A stretch of 37,877 nucleotides of DNA from NCBI GenBank assembly GCA_949067325.1, contig CARTDZ010000005.1, positions 1,955-39,831 of the forward strand. Direction: 5' to 3'. Of the stretch, positions 24,214 to 33,056 are shown in pieces. A model generated the notes under the pieces. That model was not told where the DNA came from. It did not search any database and worked only from the letters and a program-made list of their open reading frames with translations. The translations under genes and the position numbers were made by a program. How positions within the stretch are numbered: position 1 is the first letter of the stretch; each line of letters starts with the position of its first letter. This DNA is from an uncultured Eubacteriales bacterium (lineage in GTDB: Bacteria > Bacillota > Clostridia > Christensenellales > UBA1242).

Positions 24214-24735
24214 CTAAAATACACTTTTAATTATTTCCCAAATTCGCGAAATATATTCAATATTGGCAGAATTTGTCGTTTTTGTAAAGCAAAAGGCAGG
24301 AAAAAGTATGCACCACCAGTTGTTGCCCTGTCCACTGCCAAGCTCCAAAATGAGTGCATCGTAATAGCCTTCTTCAAGAGTTATGTCTTCATAAGTTCTA
24401 GTAGGAAAATATTCATTGTCAATTTTGGCGTGAGAGGTATAAGAAAAACCTTCTTTTTTTAGAACATCGTTTGCAACACTTTCTATGTATGAAAAATTTT
24501 CGCTCATGACTTTTTCAGCTTCGTCTTTGCTTTCAATACCTGCAAGAATAGGAATGAGCGCTTCAACAATGGCATCTTTAACTTTGTATTTGACATTTTG
24601 ATCAATGGAAAGATTTGAGTTTGCCCTGATATGTATTCGTAAATAATCAGGCTCTGTCTGCGTTTGAGAAAGACCGCAGACACACAACAAGACAATAAGA
24701 CCTACAGTTGAAAGAGCTATCAAAATCCACTTCAT
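24214..24735 (-). CDS. spoIIR: stage II sporulation protein R (SpoIIR)
   Basis: SpoIIR is made in the forespore, is secreted into the intermembrane space, and triggers SpoIIGA-dependent processing of pro-sigma-E in the mother cell. The 173-aa protein has an N-terminal signal or anchor (about 3-22) and the family motifs I-R-I-H-I-R-A-N-S (33-40) and G-Q-G-N-N-W-W-C-I-L-F-P (135-146). GAGGTGA lies before the ATG. A sigma-F-like promoter (24751-24780) is placed just upstream, matching the known forespore expression of spoIIR in B. subtilis. sleB and ypeB follow closely and may partly share the transcript. Confidence 0.95.
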   Translation of the reverse strand: MKWILIALSTVGLIVLLCVCGLSQTQTEPDYLRIHIRANSNLSIDQNVKYKVKDAIVEALIPILAGIESKDEAEKVMSENFSYIESVANDVLKKEGFSYTSHAKIDNEYFPTRTYEDITLEEGYYDALILELGSGQGNNWWCILFPAFCFTKTTNSANIEYISRIWEIIKSVF

Positions 24736-24750
24736 AATTCACCTCGCGAG

Positions 24751-24780
24751 TATTTTTGACACAAAAAAGTTTGATTATAC
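24751..24780 (-). promoter_or_regulatory. sigma-F-like promoter of spoIIR
   Basis: Minus strand: GTATA (24780-24776), 15-base spacer, GTCAAAAATA (24760-24751). The sigma-F consensus is GYATA, about 15 bases, GGNNANANTR; one fixed -10 position differs (T for G). Confidence 0.6.
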
Positions 24781-24814
24781 AATGAAATTATTTATATTTT
24801 CACATTTCTTAGCC

Positions 24815-24852
24815 AAAAAAAACAAAAAATAGGCCAATTGTTTGGCCTATTT
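24815..24852 (-). terminator. terminator of the SPOCS-domain gene
   Basis: In minus-strand RNA, AAATAGGCCAA (24852-24842) pairs with TTGGCCTATTT (24837-24827), 11 bp, then two long T runs follow. It separates the SPOCS-domain gene from spoIIR. Confidence 0.92.
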
Positions 24853-24880
24853 GATTTTTAAGGAGGTTTGGCAAAAGCTT

Positions 24881-26395
24881 TTATTTTTTCATCTGATAGA
24901 AGAGCACAAGCCCAGTATCTTCACTGAGTGGAAAGACTACTTCTGGATTTTGAGCGAGAATAAGCTCTTCCTTCACGCGTGCTTCTTTGGCAATATCCCA
25001 AGCATCTTTGCCAGCACGGCCGTAAACAAGTTCCATTGCAAAATCTTTTTCAGGATATGAGCCAGCCACTTCAGCATTGGTGATAACCCCTGAAAGCACA
25101 TTGAAGCAATAGTTGACTGTAGCTTTGATTTTTGCGTCATAGAAAAGTTCTCTACCCTTTTTGGCAACAACATCTACATCGCACACAATCGCGTCAACAG
25201 AAAGAATTCCATCAGCATTGTCGACATTAAACTTATCAGAAATAAGGAATGGAATGTCTATTTGAACACTGTTTAATGAATTATCTTCATCATTCAAATA
25301 AATTACATAAGTTTTTGCAATACCTTCTACGAAAACTTCGCCGTCTTTGAGATATGAATTGCTTACAGTTACGCTATTTCCGCCAACAAAAAGGATTTTG
25401 TCAATGCGAGGTTTGTCTTCATCAAGAGTAAGTGAGCCGTCAATCTTGCTTTCAACTACTTCGCCTTTGCAAACTTTTGACATATCGAAAGATGAAGTGG
25501 TAACTTTTATTTCATTGCAAGTGCTATAAAGATCCTTGATGACAAGTGCATTTGCTTCTTCATAAGCCTTTACGCAGATGTTGACAGGAACTGCCAAATT
25601 GATAACTCCACCTTTTTCTCCTTCCAAGACTGAAATTTGAACATTGTCTCTTTTTATAGAGGCATAAGCTTCAACTAGGCTTTCTCTGGTTGCGCCTTCA
25701 AGTTCAACTTCTTCCTTAAAACTTTCATTGACATAAGTGCTTTCAAACTTATCTTCATCAGTGAGATAAAGAAGTCTTGTGACAACATCTCCTGAAACAG
25801 AGACAAAATTTACGCCACTTTCAACATTTCTTACCATCACTTGACTTTCGCCAAGAAGTATTTTTTTGACATTGCCACGCGGAGCAATTTCACTTGAAAT
25901 ATTTGCGATCTCACAAGCCTCACCAAGAAATCTTATGATAGAAAGCTCTTCACTCTTAAAGCAAACATCTTGATCATCAGTTTTGATTGATGAAATTTCT
26001 TGACTGCTTACAAGCTGTCCTGATTGCTCAACTTGGCAAACAAGTCTTAAACTATCAGCTGACACACTTGACACTTCACAGTCAATTACTTTTACGTTAA
26101 GGATAGCTTTTTGACCTGTCATAATGTTTTCGCCTTCAAATTTTGAGGTGTAAGGACAGCAAGCATTGGCGCTCAATGTTTCGCCATCTTCGCTGAGATA
26201 AACCACACAAACGTCAACACAGCCTGCAAAGTTAATCACCCCGTTCAACACTTCATAATTTGAAATGCTTGCGTCAGTAGAAAGCGCCAAAATCTTTGCT
26301 GCACCTTCAACTTGCACTAGACAGTCAACTGAAAACTCTCCTTTGTTTAGTTTTTCTTTTTTCACAACATTAAAATTGTTACTTTCAAATGCCAT
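24881..26395 (-). CDS. SPOCS-domain (DUF3794) protein with a degenerate LysM-like C-terminus
   Basis: SPOCS-domain proteins are clostridial spore-envelope proteins; several members combine two or three SPOCS modules with a C-terminal LysM. This 504-aa acidic protein shows repeated beta-rich segments with the typical V-E-G-x-A-K-x-Y-V-I-Y-L-x-x-D core (strongest at about 355-375) and an earlier copy near residues 25-75. The end, Y-G-R-A-G-K-D-A-W-D-I-A-K-E-A-R-V, keeps the spacing of a LysM (G-D-T-L-W-D-I-A-K) but has lost the usual D-T-L, so peptidoglycan binding may be altered. I chose ATG 26395 because GGAGGGG lies three bases upstream; ATG 26407 would include that sequence in the coding region. 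It is divergent from veg. Confidence 0.85.
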   Translation of the reverse strand: MAFESNNFNVVKKEKLNKGEFSVDCLVQVEGAAKILALSTDASISNYEVLNGVINFAGCVDVCVVYLSEDGETLSANACCPYTSKFEGENIMTGQKAILNVKVIDCEVSSVSADSLRLVCQVEQSGQLVSSQEISSIKTDDQDVCFKSEELSIIRFLGEACEIANISSEIAPRGNVKKILLGESQVMVRNVESGVNFVSVSGDVVTRLLYLTDEDKFESTYVNESFKEEVELEGATRESLVEAYASIKRDNVQISVLEGEKGGVINLAVPVNICVKAYEEANALVIKDLYSTCNEIKVTTSSFDMSKVCKGEVVESKIDGSLTLDEDKPRIDKILFVGGNSVTVSNSYLKDGEVFVEGIAKTYVIYLNDEDNSLNSVQIDIPFLISDKFNVDNADGILSVDAIVCDVDVVAKKGRELFYDAKIKATVNYCFNVLSGVITNAEVAGSYPEKDFAMELVYGRAGKDAWDIAKEARVKEELILAQNPEVVFPLSEDTGLVLFYQMKK

Positions 26396-26512
26396 TTTCC
26401 CCTCCATGATTTACACGATATATTACGAGCGAGAAAGCAAAAGTATGACAAATATGTTTAAAAAAGTTTGAAAATGGCAAAAAAACTTTAATTCACATTT
26501 TAAGGAGTATAT

Positions 26513-26740
26513 ATGAGAAAAGTAAATTTAGGCCTTGACGAAGTCAAAGAGAAAATAAAACAGCTAAAAGGAAATGAGGTTGAAATGAACATCAACCGCG
26601 GTCGCAAAAAAATAGACACCATCAATGGAATCATAAAAGATGTTTATCCAAGCGTTTTTACTGTCAAAACAAATGCACAAGGTCAAATACAAACCTTTTC
26701 ATACTTTGATGTTATGTGCGGCAATGTTGTGATATTATAA
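26513..26740 (+). CDS. veg: Veg family protein
   Basis: Veg is a small conserved Firmicutes protein with an SH3-like fold; in B. subtilis it is highly expressed and stimulates biofilm genes through an effect on SinR. The 75-aa product contains the family core: L-K-G-N-E-V-E-M-N-I-N-R-G-R-K-K, then Y-P-S-V-F-T-V, and the closing S-Y-F-D-V. AAGGAG precedes the ATG. No good promoter is visible between it and the divergent SPOCS-domain gene. The downstream 110 bases are almost pure A+T with no clear plus-strand terminator. Confidence 0.93.
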   Translation: MRKVNLGLDEVKEKIKQLKGNEVEMNINRGRKKIDTINGIIKDVYPSVFTVKTNAQGQIQTFSYFDVMCGNVVIL

Positions 26741-26839
26741 ATTCGAAAATTTGGTGCAACAATTATATATAAATAATATATTATATTGAATATATTATCT
26801 TTCTATAAAACAACCAAAACATTATCAAAACAAAAACAT

Positions 26840-26868
26840 AAAAAAGCGACTTTTAGCCGCCTCTTTTT
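26840..26868 (-). terminator. terminator overlapping the rpe 3' end
   Basis: In minus-strand RNA, GCGGC (26860-26856) pairs with GTCGC (26850-26846) across TAAAA, extended by A/G-U pairs, and is followed by six T. The 5' arm is in the last codons of rpe (R-G-G). Confidence 0.75.
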
Positions 26869-27521
26869 AAGTTTTTGATTGTTTCAGCTCGGTTTTCAGA
26901 TTTGAACACACAGCTTCCGCTGACTATGATATCAGCACCTGCTGCCAAAACTTCTTTTACGTTTGCTTCATTGACGCCACCATCAACCTCAATCTTAAAT
27001 TTGAGATTGTTCTGCTCGCGGAAGGTGGCTATTTCTTTTATCTTGTCAAGACTTTCGTTGATAAATTTTTGACCGCTCATGCCAGGCTCAACGCTCATAA
27101 CCAGCAAAACATCAATATTATAACTGTAAGGCCTAACCTCTTTAAATGGAGTTTCAGGCTTGATAGAAAGTCCAGCAAGGGCTTTTTTGTCATGAATGAA
27201 GTTGATAGCCTTGACTATATCTTCTTTTTGAGCAAAGGCTTCATAATGAACTGTCAAAATATTTGCCCCTGCTTTTATGTAACTTTGAAGAGAAGAAAGT
27301 GGGTCAGCTGTCATAAGATGGACGTCAAGCATACAGCTTGTGTTTTGATTTATGTTTGACACAAGCGTAGCTTCAAATGTTTTGTTTGGCACAAAAAGGC
27401 CGTCCATGACGTCGCAGTGGATCATATCTGCAATATCTTGCATCGACTTTGTGTATTCGATAATGCCTTGATAACTTTTGACTGGGTCAGTCGAAACTGA
27501 AATATAAACTTGCTTTTCCAT
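26853..27521 (-). CDS. rpe: ribulose-phosphate 3-epimerase
   Basis: Rpe interconverts ribulose-5-phosphate and xylulose-5-phosphate in the pentose phosphate pathway. The 222-aa TIM-barrel protein has the conserved metal and catalytic motifs C-D-V-M-D-G-L-F-V-P-N, D-V-H-L-M, M-S-V-E-P-G, V-D-G-G-V and the phosphate-binding G-S-C-V-F. The loop after E-P-G reads M-S-G-Q-K-F where most members have F-G-G-Q-x-F, a minor deviation. AAAGGAGG precedes the ATG. It is the last gene of the priA-def-fmt-rlmN-rsgA-rpe run; rsgA-rpe adjacency is common in Firmicutes. Confidence 0.95.
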   Translation of the reverse strand: MEKQVYISVSTDPVKSYQGIIEYTKSMQDIADMIHCDVMDGLFVPNKTFEATLVSNINQNTSCMLDVHLMTADPLSSLQSYIKAGANILTVHYEAFAQKEDIVKAINFIHDKKALAGLSIKPETPFKEVRPYSYNIDVLLVMSVEPGMSGQKFINESLDKIKEIATFREQNNLKFKIEVDGGVNEANVKEVLAAGADIIVSGSCVFKSENRAETIKNLKRGG

Positions 27522-27542
27522 AAAAAGCCTCCTTTGATTGTT

Positions 27543-28382
27543 TTAAAACTTTTGTGCTTCTTTAAGCTGTTGCAAAAGCTTTAAATAGTTTTGATAACGC
27601 ACTTTGGATATCTCTCCATTTTTAACACCTTCTATTATACCACATTTATCCCGAGAAGCGTGCAGACAAGAAGAAAATTTGCAAAAAGCACGAAACTCTA
27701 AAAAGTCTGGATAATATGTAGAAAGTTCTCGCGGCTGCAAATCAACAACATAAGCAAGGTCAAGCATTGAAAACCCAGCGGTATCTGCTAAAAAGCCGTC
27801 GCCAAACTTGAAAAGTTCAACAAGCCTTGTCGTTTGCTTGCCTCTTTGCACTTTGGTAGAAAGATCGCCCACCTCACAAACCCTACTGCCAAGCAAAGAA
27901 TTTATGATTGAAGACTTGCCTACAGCACTTTGACCTGCCAGTGTGCAAATACCTTGAATTTGATCTTTTAATGCTGTCAACTCGCCTTTTTTTGTAGAAA
28001 TTTTGATGATTTTTGTCACTTTGCTATAAATCTCATCAATCTCTGACAAAAATTGACTGCTTGCAATATCGCTTTTGTTGACCACAATAATTGGTTCAAT
28101 TCCATTTGTATAGCAATACACAAGCATTTTGTCAACAAGCAAAAAGTCAGGTTTTGGAATAGGTGCCACTACAATAAAAAGCTTGTCTAAATTTGCTAAC
28201 GGCGGTCTTATTAAAAGATTTTTACGCGCGCAAATTTTGTCTATAACTTTATCAAATTCCACATTGTCGCCTACAAAAAGCCCCTGTTTTTTTAAGTTGC
28301 CTCTTGCTGCCAAATTATAAAAGTTATCTTCAGAGTAAACTGTGAAAAGATTGGCATTTTTCTTTATGATAAGACCGTTCAT
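27543..28382 (-). CDS. rsgA: ribosome small subunit GTPase RsgA
   Basis: RsgA is a circularly permuted GTPase that acts late in 30S maturation. The 279-aa protein has an N-terminal OB-fold (about 1-70), then G-motifs in permuted order: N-K-S-D (G4) first, G-Q-S-A-V-G-K-S-S (G1) and D-T-A-G (G3) later. A C-terminal zinc-binding region contains C-x6-C-x-H-x5-C. I chose ATG 28382, which overlaps the rlmN stop by one base (TGATG) and has AAGGGGG upstream; an in-frame ATG at 28424 would add 14 residues inside rlmN and lacks a Shine-Dalgarno. Confidence 0.95.
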   Translation of the reverse strand: MNGLIIKKNANLFTVYSEDNFYNLAARGNLKKQGLFVGDNVEFDKVIDKICARKNLLIRPPLANLDKLFIVVAPIPKPDFLLVDKMLVYCYTNGIEPIIVVNKSDIASSQFLSEIDEIYSKVTKIIKISTKKGELTALKDQIQGICTLAGQSAVGKSSIINSLLGSRVCEVGDLSTKVQRGKQTTRLVELFKFGDGFLADTAGFSMLDLAYVVDLQPRELSTYYPDFLEFRAFCKFSSCLHASRDKCGIIEGVKNGEISKVRYQNYLKLLQQLKEAQKF

Positions 28383-29410
28383 CACACTTCCCCCTTTAGT
28401 ATCTGATTTCTCAATTGCCCGCAAGCGCCGCCTATATCTTCACCCAGCGTGCGTCTGACCGTTGCAGACACGCCTTCTTTTTCTAGCGCTTTAGCAAATG
28501 CATAACATTCTTCACGCGTAGTGGATTTAAGAGACCTTTCTTTCACCTCATTTAGTGGAATAATATTTACATGGCAAGGAAAGCCTTTGAGAAATTGCCC
28601 AAGTTCCTTCGCGCTGGCAAGCGAGTTGTTGACACCTTTTATAAGAGTGTACTCAAAGATTATTCTTCGACCAGTCTTGTCGAAATAATATTTGCAAGCT
28701 TTTATTATTTCGTCTATTGAATAACTTTGTGCCACTGGCATTGATTGCTGTCTTATTTTATCATTTGACGCGTGAAGAGAAATCGTAAGCGTGACGCCAA
28801 AACCTTCATCTGCAAGAGTATAAATTTTTGGTACAAGTCCGCAAGTAGAAAGTGAGATATTTCTCTGGCTGATGTTGAGGCCATCTTTGCATGAAACAAG
28901 TTGGATAAATTTTGTAACTTCAATATAATTGTCAAGTGGCTCGCCGCTGCCCATAAGCACGAGATTGGTTATTTTGCGTTCTTTCAAACTGCCGCCCTGA
29001 TCGCGATTTACAAGCAAAACCTGACCAAGCATTTCGCCAGCTGAAAGATTGCGAATAAGACCTTTGAGAGTTGAAGCGCAAAATTTGCAACCCATACGAC
29101 AACCCACTTGCGTCGACAGACACAGCGTATTGCCGTATTTGTAATTCATAAGCACACCTTCAACAATATTGCCATCAGCAAAAGCAAAAACATATTTGAT
29201 AGTGCCATCTTTGCTTGTGAATTTGCGTTCGATTGTGTATTTAGGATAATCTTTTTCAATCAAATCTTTTATATTTTGCGGCAAAACTGACACTTCGTCT
29301 AAGTTTTTTGCTGAAATCACCGCGTCAAAAAATTGCTTGCCTCTAAAAGCAGGCAGATTTAAAGATTTGGCATATTCTTGCATTTCTAAAAGACTTAAAT
29401 CTGAAAGCAT
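28382..29410 (-). CDS. rlmN: 23S rRNA/tRNA adenine-C2 methyltransferase RlmN
   Basis: RlmN is a radical-SAM enzyme that methylates C2 of A2503 in 23S rRNA and of A37 in some tRNAs. The 342-aa protein has the iron-sulfur motif C-R-M-G-C-K-F-C (Cys104, 108, 111), the G-S-G-E-P-L-D-N SAM motif, and a C-terminal G-G-A-C-G-Q-L with the Cys expected to form the methyl-enzyme adduct. The intact second Cys and standard length suggest an RlmN rather than a Cfr resistance enzyme. AAGGA precedes the ATG. Its stop overlaps the rsgA start. Confidence 0.96.
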   Translation of the reverse strand: MLSDLSLLEMQEYAKSLNLPAFRGKQFFDAVISAKNLDEVSVLPQNIKDLIEKDYPKYTIERKFTSKDGTIKYVFAFADGNIVEGVLMNYKYGNTLCLSTQVGCRMGCKFCASTLKGLIRNLSAGEMLGQVLLVNRDQGGSLKERKITNLVLMGSGEPLDNYIEVTKFIQLVSCKDGLNISQRNISLSTCGLVPKIYTLADEGFGVTLTISLHASNDKIRQQSMPVAQSYSIDEIIKACKYYFDKTGRRIIFEYTLIKGVNNSLASAKELGQFLKGFPCHVNIIPLNEVKERSLKSTTREECYAFAKALEKEGVSATVRRTLGEDIGGACGQLRNQILKGEV

Positions 29411-29433
29411 TTTTTTCCTTTTGAATTTTTGAT

Positions 29434-30333
29434 TTAATTTGATTTTTTAAAGCCGTTCAAAAAATCTCGTCCGCTTACATATTTGCCACTTTTTGATTGG
29501 GCTGTCATGATTTCCACAGCTCCTCCTTTGCAGCCAAGCACGAAATCCTTTTTGCTTTCAAGCATTTGACCTTGATTTAGTTGACCATGCTTGTCACTGA
29601 CATCTTGGACTTTGCCTACTTTTATTCGCTGATCATCTATCAAAAGCGTCAGGCCTATTTCACTAAAAGCTTTGCTTCTTTGCACAATTTCTTTCGCTGT
29701 CAAGCTTAAGTCAAGTACGCAATCTTCTTTTGTGATTTTTTGACAAAAGGTTGCTTCATTTTCATTTTGTTGCCACGCTTTGATATTTTCTTGCTCAAGC
29801 TTTTCAAGAACTTCTATAAGCATTTCTCCGCCAAGCTTTGCCAACTTTTGTTCGAGACTGGTATAATTGTCATCATCGTTTATATCAAGTTTTTTTTGAG
29901 CATAAACATCACCAGCATCTACTGCTCTAACAACTTTCATGATAGAAACGCCCGTTTCATTGTCGCCATTTAAAAGAGCAGTTTGAATTGGAGTTGCACC
30001 TCTATATTTTGGCAGAAGCGAAGGGTGAACATTTATACAAGGAGCAAGCTGCAAAAAGTTTTCACGAAGTATCTGTCCAAAAGAAGCCGTCACTGCAATA
30101 TCAAAATCAACTTTTTTTATATCCTCTATATGCTCACACACCTTTTCAAAGTCAAAAACTTGCACGCCACTATGCAAAGCAAAAGTTTTGACGAGTGTTG
30201 GTGTCATTTTGTGACCTCGACCACTTGGCCTGTCAGGTTGAGTTACAACTGCCACCACCTCATGTTTTGATGACAAAAGATGTTTTAAAATTTCAACTGA
30301 AAACCTTGGGCTACCTAAAAAAAGAACTTTCAT
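29434..30333 (-). CDS. fmt: methionyl-tRNA formyltransferase
   Basis: Fmt formylates initiator Met-tRNA using 10-formyl-THF. The 299-aa protein has the N-terminal V-L-F-L-G-S-P-R-F-S, the catalytic stretch I-N-V-H-P-S-L-L-P-K-Y-R-G-A-T-P-I-Q with the folate-binding S-L-L-P motif, and the later E-T-G-V-S-I-M and D-A-G-D-V. The C-terminal tRNA-binding domain is present. ATG 30333 follows AGGTGA directly after the def stop; GTG 30339 is in frame but lies inside that ribosome-binding site. Pairing with def is the usual functional unit: Fmt adds the formyl group that Def later removes. Confidence 0.96.
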   Translation of the reverse strand: MKVLFLGSPRFSVEILKHLLSSKHEVVAVVTQPDRPSGRGHKMTPTLVKTFALHSGVQVFDFEKVCEHIEDIKKVDFDIAVTASFGQILRENFLQLAPCINVHPSLLPKYRGATPIQTALLNGDNETGVSIMKVVRAVDAGDVYAQKKLDINDDDNYTSLEQKLAKLGGEMLIEVLEKLEQENIKAWQQNENEATFCQKITKEDCVLDLSLTAKEIVQRSKAFSEIGLTLLIDDQRIKVGKVQDVSDKHGQLNQGQMLESKKDFVLGCKGGAVEIMTAQSKSGKYVSGRDFLNGFKKSN

Positions 30334-30335
30334 TT

Positions 30336-30803
30336 TCACCTGCCAGATTTAAAATATTTATCTTTATCAAGGCTCTTGTCAACAAAAAGCACACCATCAA
30401 GATGATCAATTTCATGACAAAGACATCTTGCCAGCAACTTTTCACCAGTTATTGAAAAAGGATAGCCATAACGATCAAAGGCTTCAACTGTTACTTTCAT
30501 AGGACGTGCAACACGGCCTTGAAATTTGCCTACTGAAAGACAGCCTTCTTCGCCAATGTCTTCGCCTTCAGTTTTGATGATTTTAGGATTGATAAGCTCT
30601 GCAAAAAGACCGTTGACGTCAATTATGACAGCGCGCCTTAAAACTCCAACTTGTATTGCAGCCAAGCCCATACCATCGTTTTTGTACATTGTTTCTCTCA
30701 TATCATCTAAAAGTTGCCACAAATCTTCATCAAAATCTTTGACTGGCTTTGACTTTTTTCGAAGCATTTCTTCGCCTATTTTTACAACTTTTCTTATAGC
30801 CAT
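30336..30803 (-). CDS. def: peptide deformylase
   Basis: Def removes the N-formyl group from nascent proteins. The 155-aa metalloenzyme carries all three family motifs: G-M-G-L-A-A-I-Q (44-51), E-G-C-L-S (86-90) with the metal-binding Cys, and H-E-I-D-H (130-134) with two metal-binding His and the catalytic Glu. Length and the G-C-L-S form suit type 1. AAGGAG precedes the ATG. It lies 30 bases after priA and two bases before fmt, within the priA-to-rpe operon. Confidence 0.97.
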   Translation of the reverse strand: MAIRKVVKIGEEMLRKKSKPVKDFDEDLWQLLDDMRETMYKNDGMGLAAIQVGVLRRAVIIDVNGLFAELINPKIIKTEGEDIGEEGCLSVGKFQGRVARPMKVTVEAFDRYGYPFSITGEKLLARCLCHEIDHLDGVLFVDKSLDKDKYFKSGR

Positions 30804-30833
30804 AATTTTTTCTCCTTTTTAGTTTCAAAGTTT

Positions 30834-33008
30834 TTATGAAAGGCTTTGAGGATTTATTTCAATAAAAACATTATTTTTTGTGTTGTTTTTGACAAGTTCA
30901 AAAACTTCATTTTCAATTTGGTCAGCCTTTTCAAGTTTGACCCTAAGCATGATTTGATATCGATACTTGTCTTGAATTTTCTTTATGGGCGACTTCATGG
31001 CGTCAAGATAGATAATCTCACTGCCATAAGCCTCTTTCAATTTGACAATTTTATTATAGCGCACTTTAAGCTCATCAAGCGCAGTTTTTTCATCTCTATT
31101 TGAAAAAAGTACACGAATTATTCGTGAAAATGGCGGAAATTCAGCCGTTTGACGAATATTTTCTTCCTTTCTGAAAAAACCTTTGTAATCATAATTGGCA
31201 ACAAACTTGTAAACATAATGTCTTGGTGCATAGGTTTGCAAAATCACCTTGCCTTCGCTTCCTCCTCGACCCGCACGCCCACTTACCTGCGTGATAAGTT
31301 GAAAGGTGCGTTCAGTGCTTCTATAATCAGCATGAAATAGGCTTTGATCAGCATCAACAATCCCTACAAGCACAACGTTTTCAAAATCATGTCCTTTTGC
31401 AATCATTTGCGTGCCAACAAGTATGCTAGGCAGTGAATTTTTAAACTCATTCAAAATTTTTTGGTGAGCATTTTTTGTGCCAGTAGTGTCATTGTCCATT
31501 CGCAAAATCTTAACATCTGGAAAAAGTTTTTGCAGCTCTCCAACCACTTTTTCAGTGCCAACTGCCCCCTGCTTAATATTTTCACTACCGCACTTAGGGC
31601 AAACATCAAGCACTTTAAATTGCTTTCCGCAATAATGACATTTGAGACGGTTGTCTTCACGATGATAAACAAGACTGACATCACAGTCAGTGCATTTTGC
31701 TATGTATCCACACTCACGACAGCGCATAAAAGATGAATATCCGCGTCTATTTATAAACAGCATTGCCTGTTTTTTGTCGTTTACAACGTTTGCAAGCGCA
31801 GCAATAAGCTCATTTGAAAATATGCCACTATTGCCCTGCCTTATCTGCCCAATCATGTCGACAATTTGTATTGTTGGAAGTTCTTTTCCGTTCGCCCTTG
31901 TAGGCATTTCAATAAGATTATATTCACTTCTCTTTGCTTTTTCATAACTCTCGACGCTTGGTGTGGCTGATCCTAACACAAGCGGACAATTGTTATACCT
32001 AGCTCTAAAATCTGCAACATCATGCGTGGAAAAACGAGGATTGGCTTCTGAAATATAGCTTTGTTCATGCTCTTCGTCAATGATAATAATACCAAGGTTT
32101 TCAAGAGGTGCAAAAATAGCACTTCTGGCACCAATTGCAATTTGCGCTTCGCCAGAAAAAAGTCGTTTCCACTCATCAAAACGTTCACCTGCTGACAAGC
32201 CACTGTGAAGTATTGCCACTCGCTCGCCAAATCGTAGTTTGAAATGATTAAAAATCTGTGGAGTAAGTGAAATTTCAGGCACAAGCATGATTGCACTTTT
32301 GCCTTCCTTTAAAACGTCGTCAATAAGGTGCATATATACTTCAGTCTTGCCTGAGCCAGTCACGCCATGAAGAAGATATGTGGCATTGCCTTTGATTGCT
32401 TCAATAGCATTTTTTTGCATTTGGTTGAGAGTTACTTTTGCAGTTTCACCCATGTCAATTTCAGGTCGACGAGAAAACTTTTCAAGTTCTTTTTTTATGT
32501 AACCTTTGTCAAGCAAACTTTTTATTGAGCTATAACCAAATTTTTCATTTAGCTTGCTTCCTTCCACGCGCGGCATTTGAGAAAGCAAATCTACAATCTC
32601 TTGTTGTTTTTTAGCAGACTTAGGCAAAAAAATTTCTTTTTCAGGCGCAATAGAATAAAAAGTTTTGAAAAGTTCTTTAACCTTGCCCTCTCTCATCTCT
32701 GTAGGTATAAAAAGCCTTAAAATTGAAGCAAGGCTGAGGTGATTTTTCTTGGCCATAAACTTCATAAGCTCAAGCATTTCAGGTTTGATCGCTGAAAAAT
32801 CTTCCACCACAGATGAAATTTGCTTGATTCTGCTTTTGTCGTAGTCGCAATCGTCTTTTAAACCCACCACAAAACCTTGAAGATGTCTTGCCCCAAAAGG
32901 AACAATAACTCGCATACCCACCTTCACATCAAGCCCATCTGCAATCGAATAAACAAAGACCTTGTCAAGAGCCTTGGCGTCTTGGTCTATGATAACATCA
33001 GCGTACAA
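30834..33008 (-). CDS. priA: primosomal protein N' (replication restart helicase PriA)
   Basis: PriA recognises abandoned forks and reloads the replicative helicase. The 724-aa protein has an N-terminal DNA-binding domain (1-100), a winged-helix region, the helicase core with Walker A G-V-T-G-S-G-K-T (215-222) and D-E-E-H (311-314), and a zinc-binding insertion with four C-x-x-C pairs (about 420-465, C-R-E-C, C-T-D-C, C-H-Y-C, C-P-K-C). The start is TTG at 33008, six bases after AAGGAG; the ATG four bases upstream is out of frame and too close to the Shine-Dalgarno. coaBC, often found between rpoZ and priA, is absent. Confidence 0.95.
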   Translation of the reverse strand: MYADVIIDQDAKALDKVFVYSIADGLDVKVGMRVIVPFGARHLQGFVVGLKDDCDYDKSRIKQISSVVEDFSAIKPEMLELMKFMAKKNHLSLASILRLFIPTEMREGKVKELFKTFYSIAPEKEIFLPKSAKKQQEIVDLLSQMPRVEGSKLNEKFGYSSIKSLLDKGYIKKELEKFSRRPEIDMGETAKVTLNQMQKNAIEAIKGNATYLLHGVTGSGKTEVYMHLIDDVLKEGKSAIMLVPEISLTPQIFNHFKLRFGERVAILHSGLSAGERFDEWKRLFSGEAQIAIGARSAIFAPLENLGIIIIDEEHEQSYISEANPRFSTHDVADFRARYNNCPLVLGSATPSVESYEKAKRSEYNLIEMPTRANGKELPTIQIVDMIGQIRQGNSGIFSNELIAALANVVNDKKQAMLFINRRGYSSFMRCRECGYIAKCTDCDVSLVYHREDNRLKCHYCGKQFKVLDVCPKCGSENIKQGAVGTEKVVGELQKLFPDVKILRMDNDTTGTKNAHQKILNEFKNSLPSILVGTQMIAKGHDFENVVLVGIVDADQSLFHADYRSTERTFQLITQVSGRAGRGGSEGKVILQTYAPRHYVYKFVANYDYKGFFRKEENIRQTAEFPPFSRIIRVLFSNRDEKTALDELKVRYNKIVKLKEAYGSEIIYLDAMKSPIKKIQDKYRYQIMLRVKLEKADQIENEVFELVKNNTKNNVFIEINPQSLS

Positions 33009-33020
33009 ACATTTCTCCTT

Positions 33021-33055
33021 AAAAAAATCCTATTGCCAACAAATTTTGACAATAG
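33021..33055 (-). terminator. terminator hairpin between rpoZ and priA
   Basis: In minus-strand RNA, CTATTGTCAA (33055-33046) pairs with TTGGCAATAG (33039-33030), 10 bp with one U-G pair and a 6-base loop, followed by GA and seven T. It would stop transcripts coming from rpoZ. The priA promoter's predicted start (about 33050) lies inside its 5' arm. Confidence 0.7.
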
Positions 33056-33056
33056 A

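Noticed and set aside
26741..26839. A+T-rich stretch between veg and rpe as a promoter or origin-like region
   Set aside because: No repeated boxes, no -35/-10 pair leading to a gene, and no DnaA-type sites were seen.
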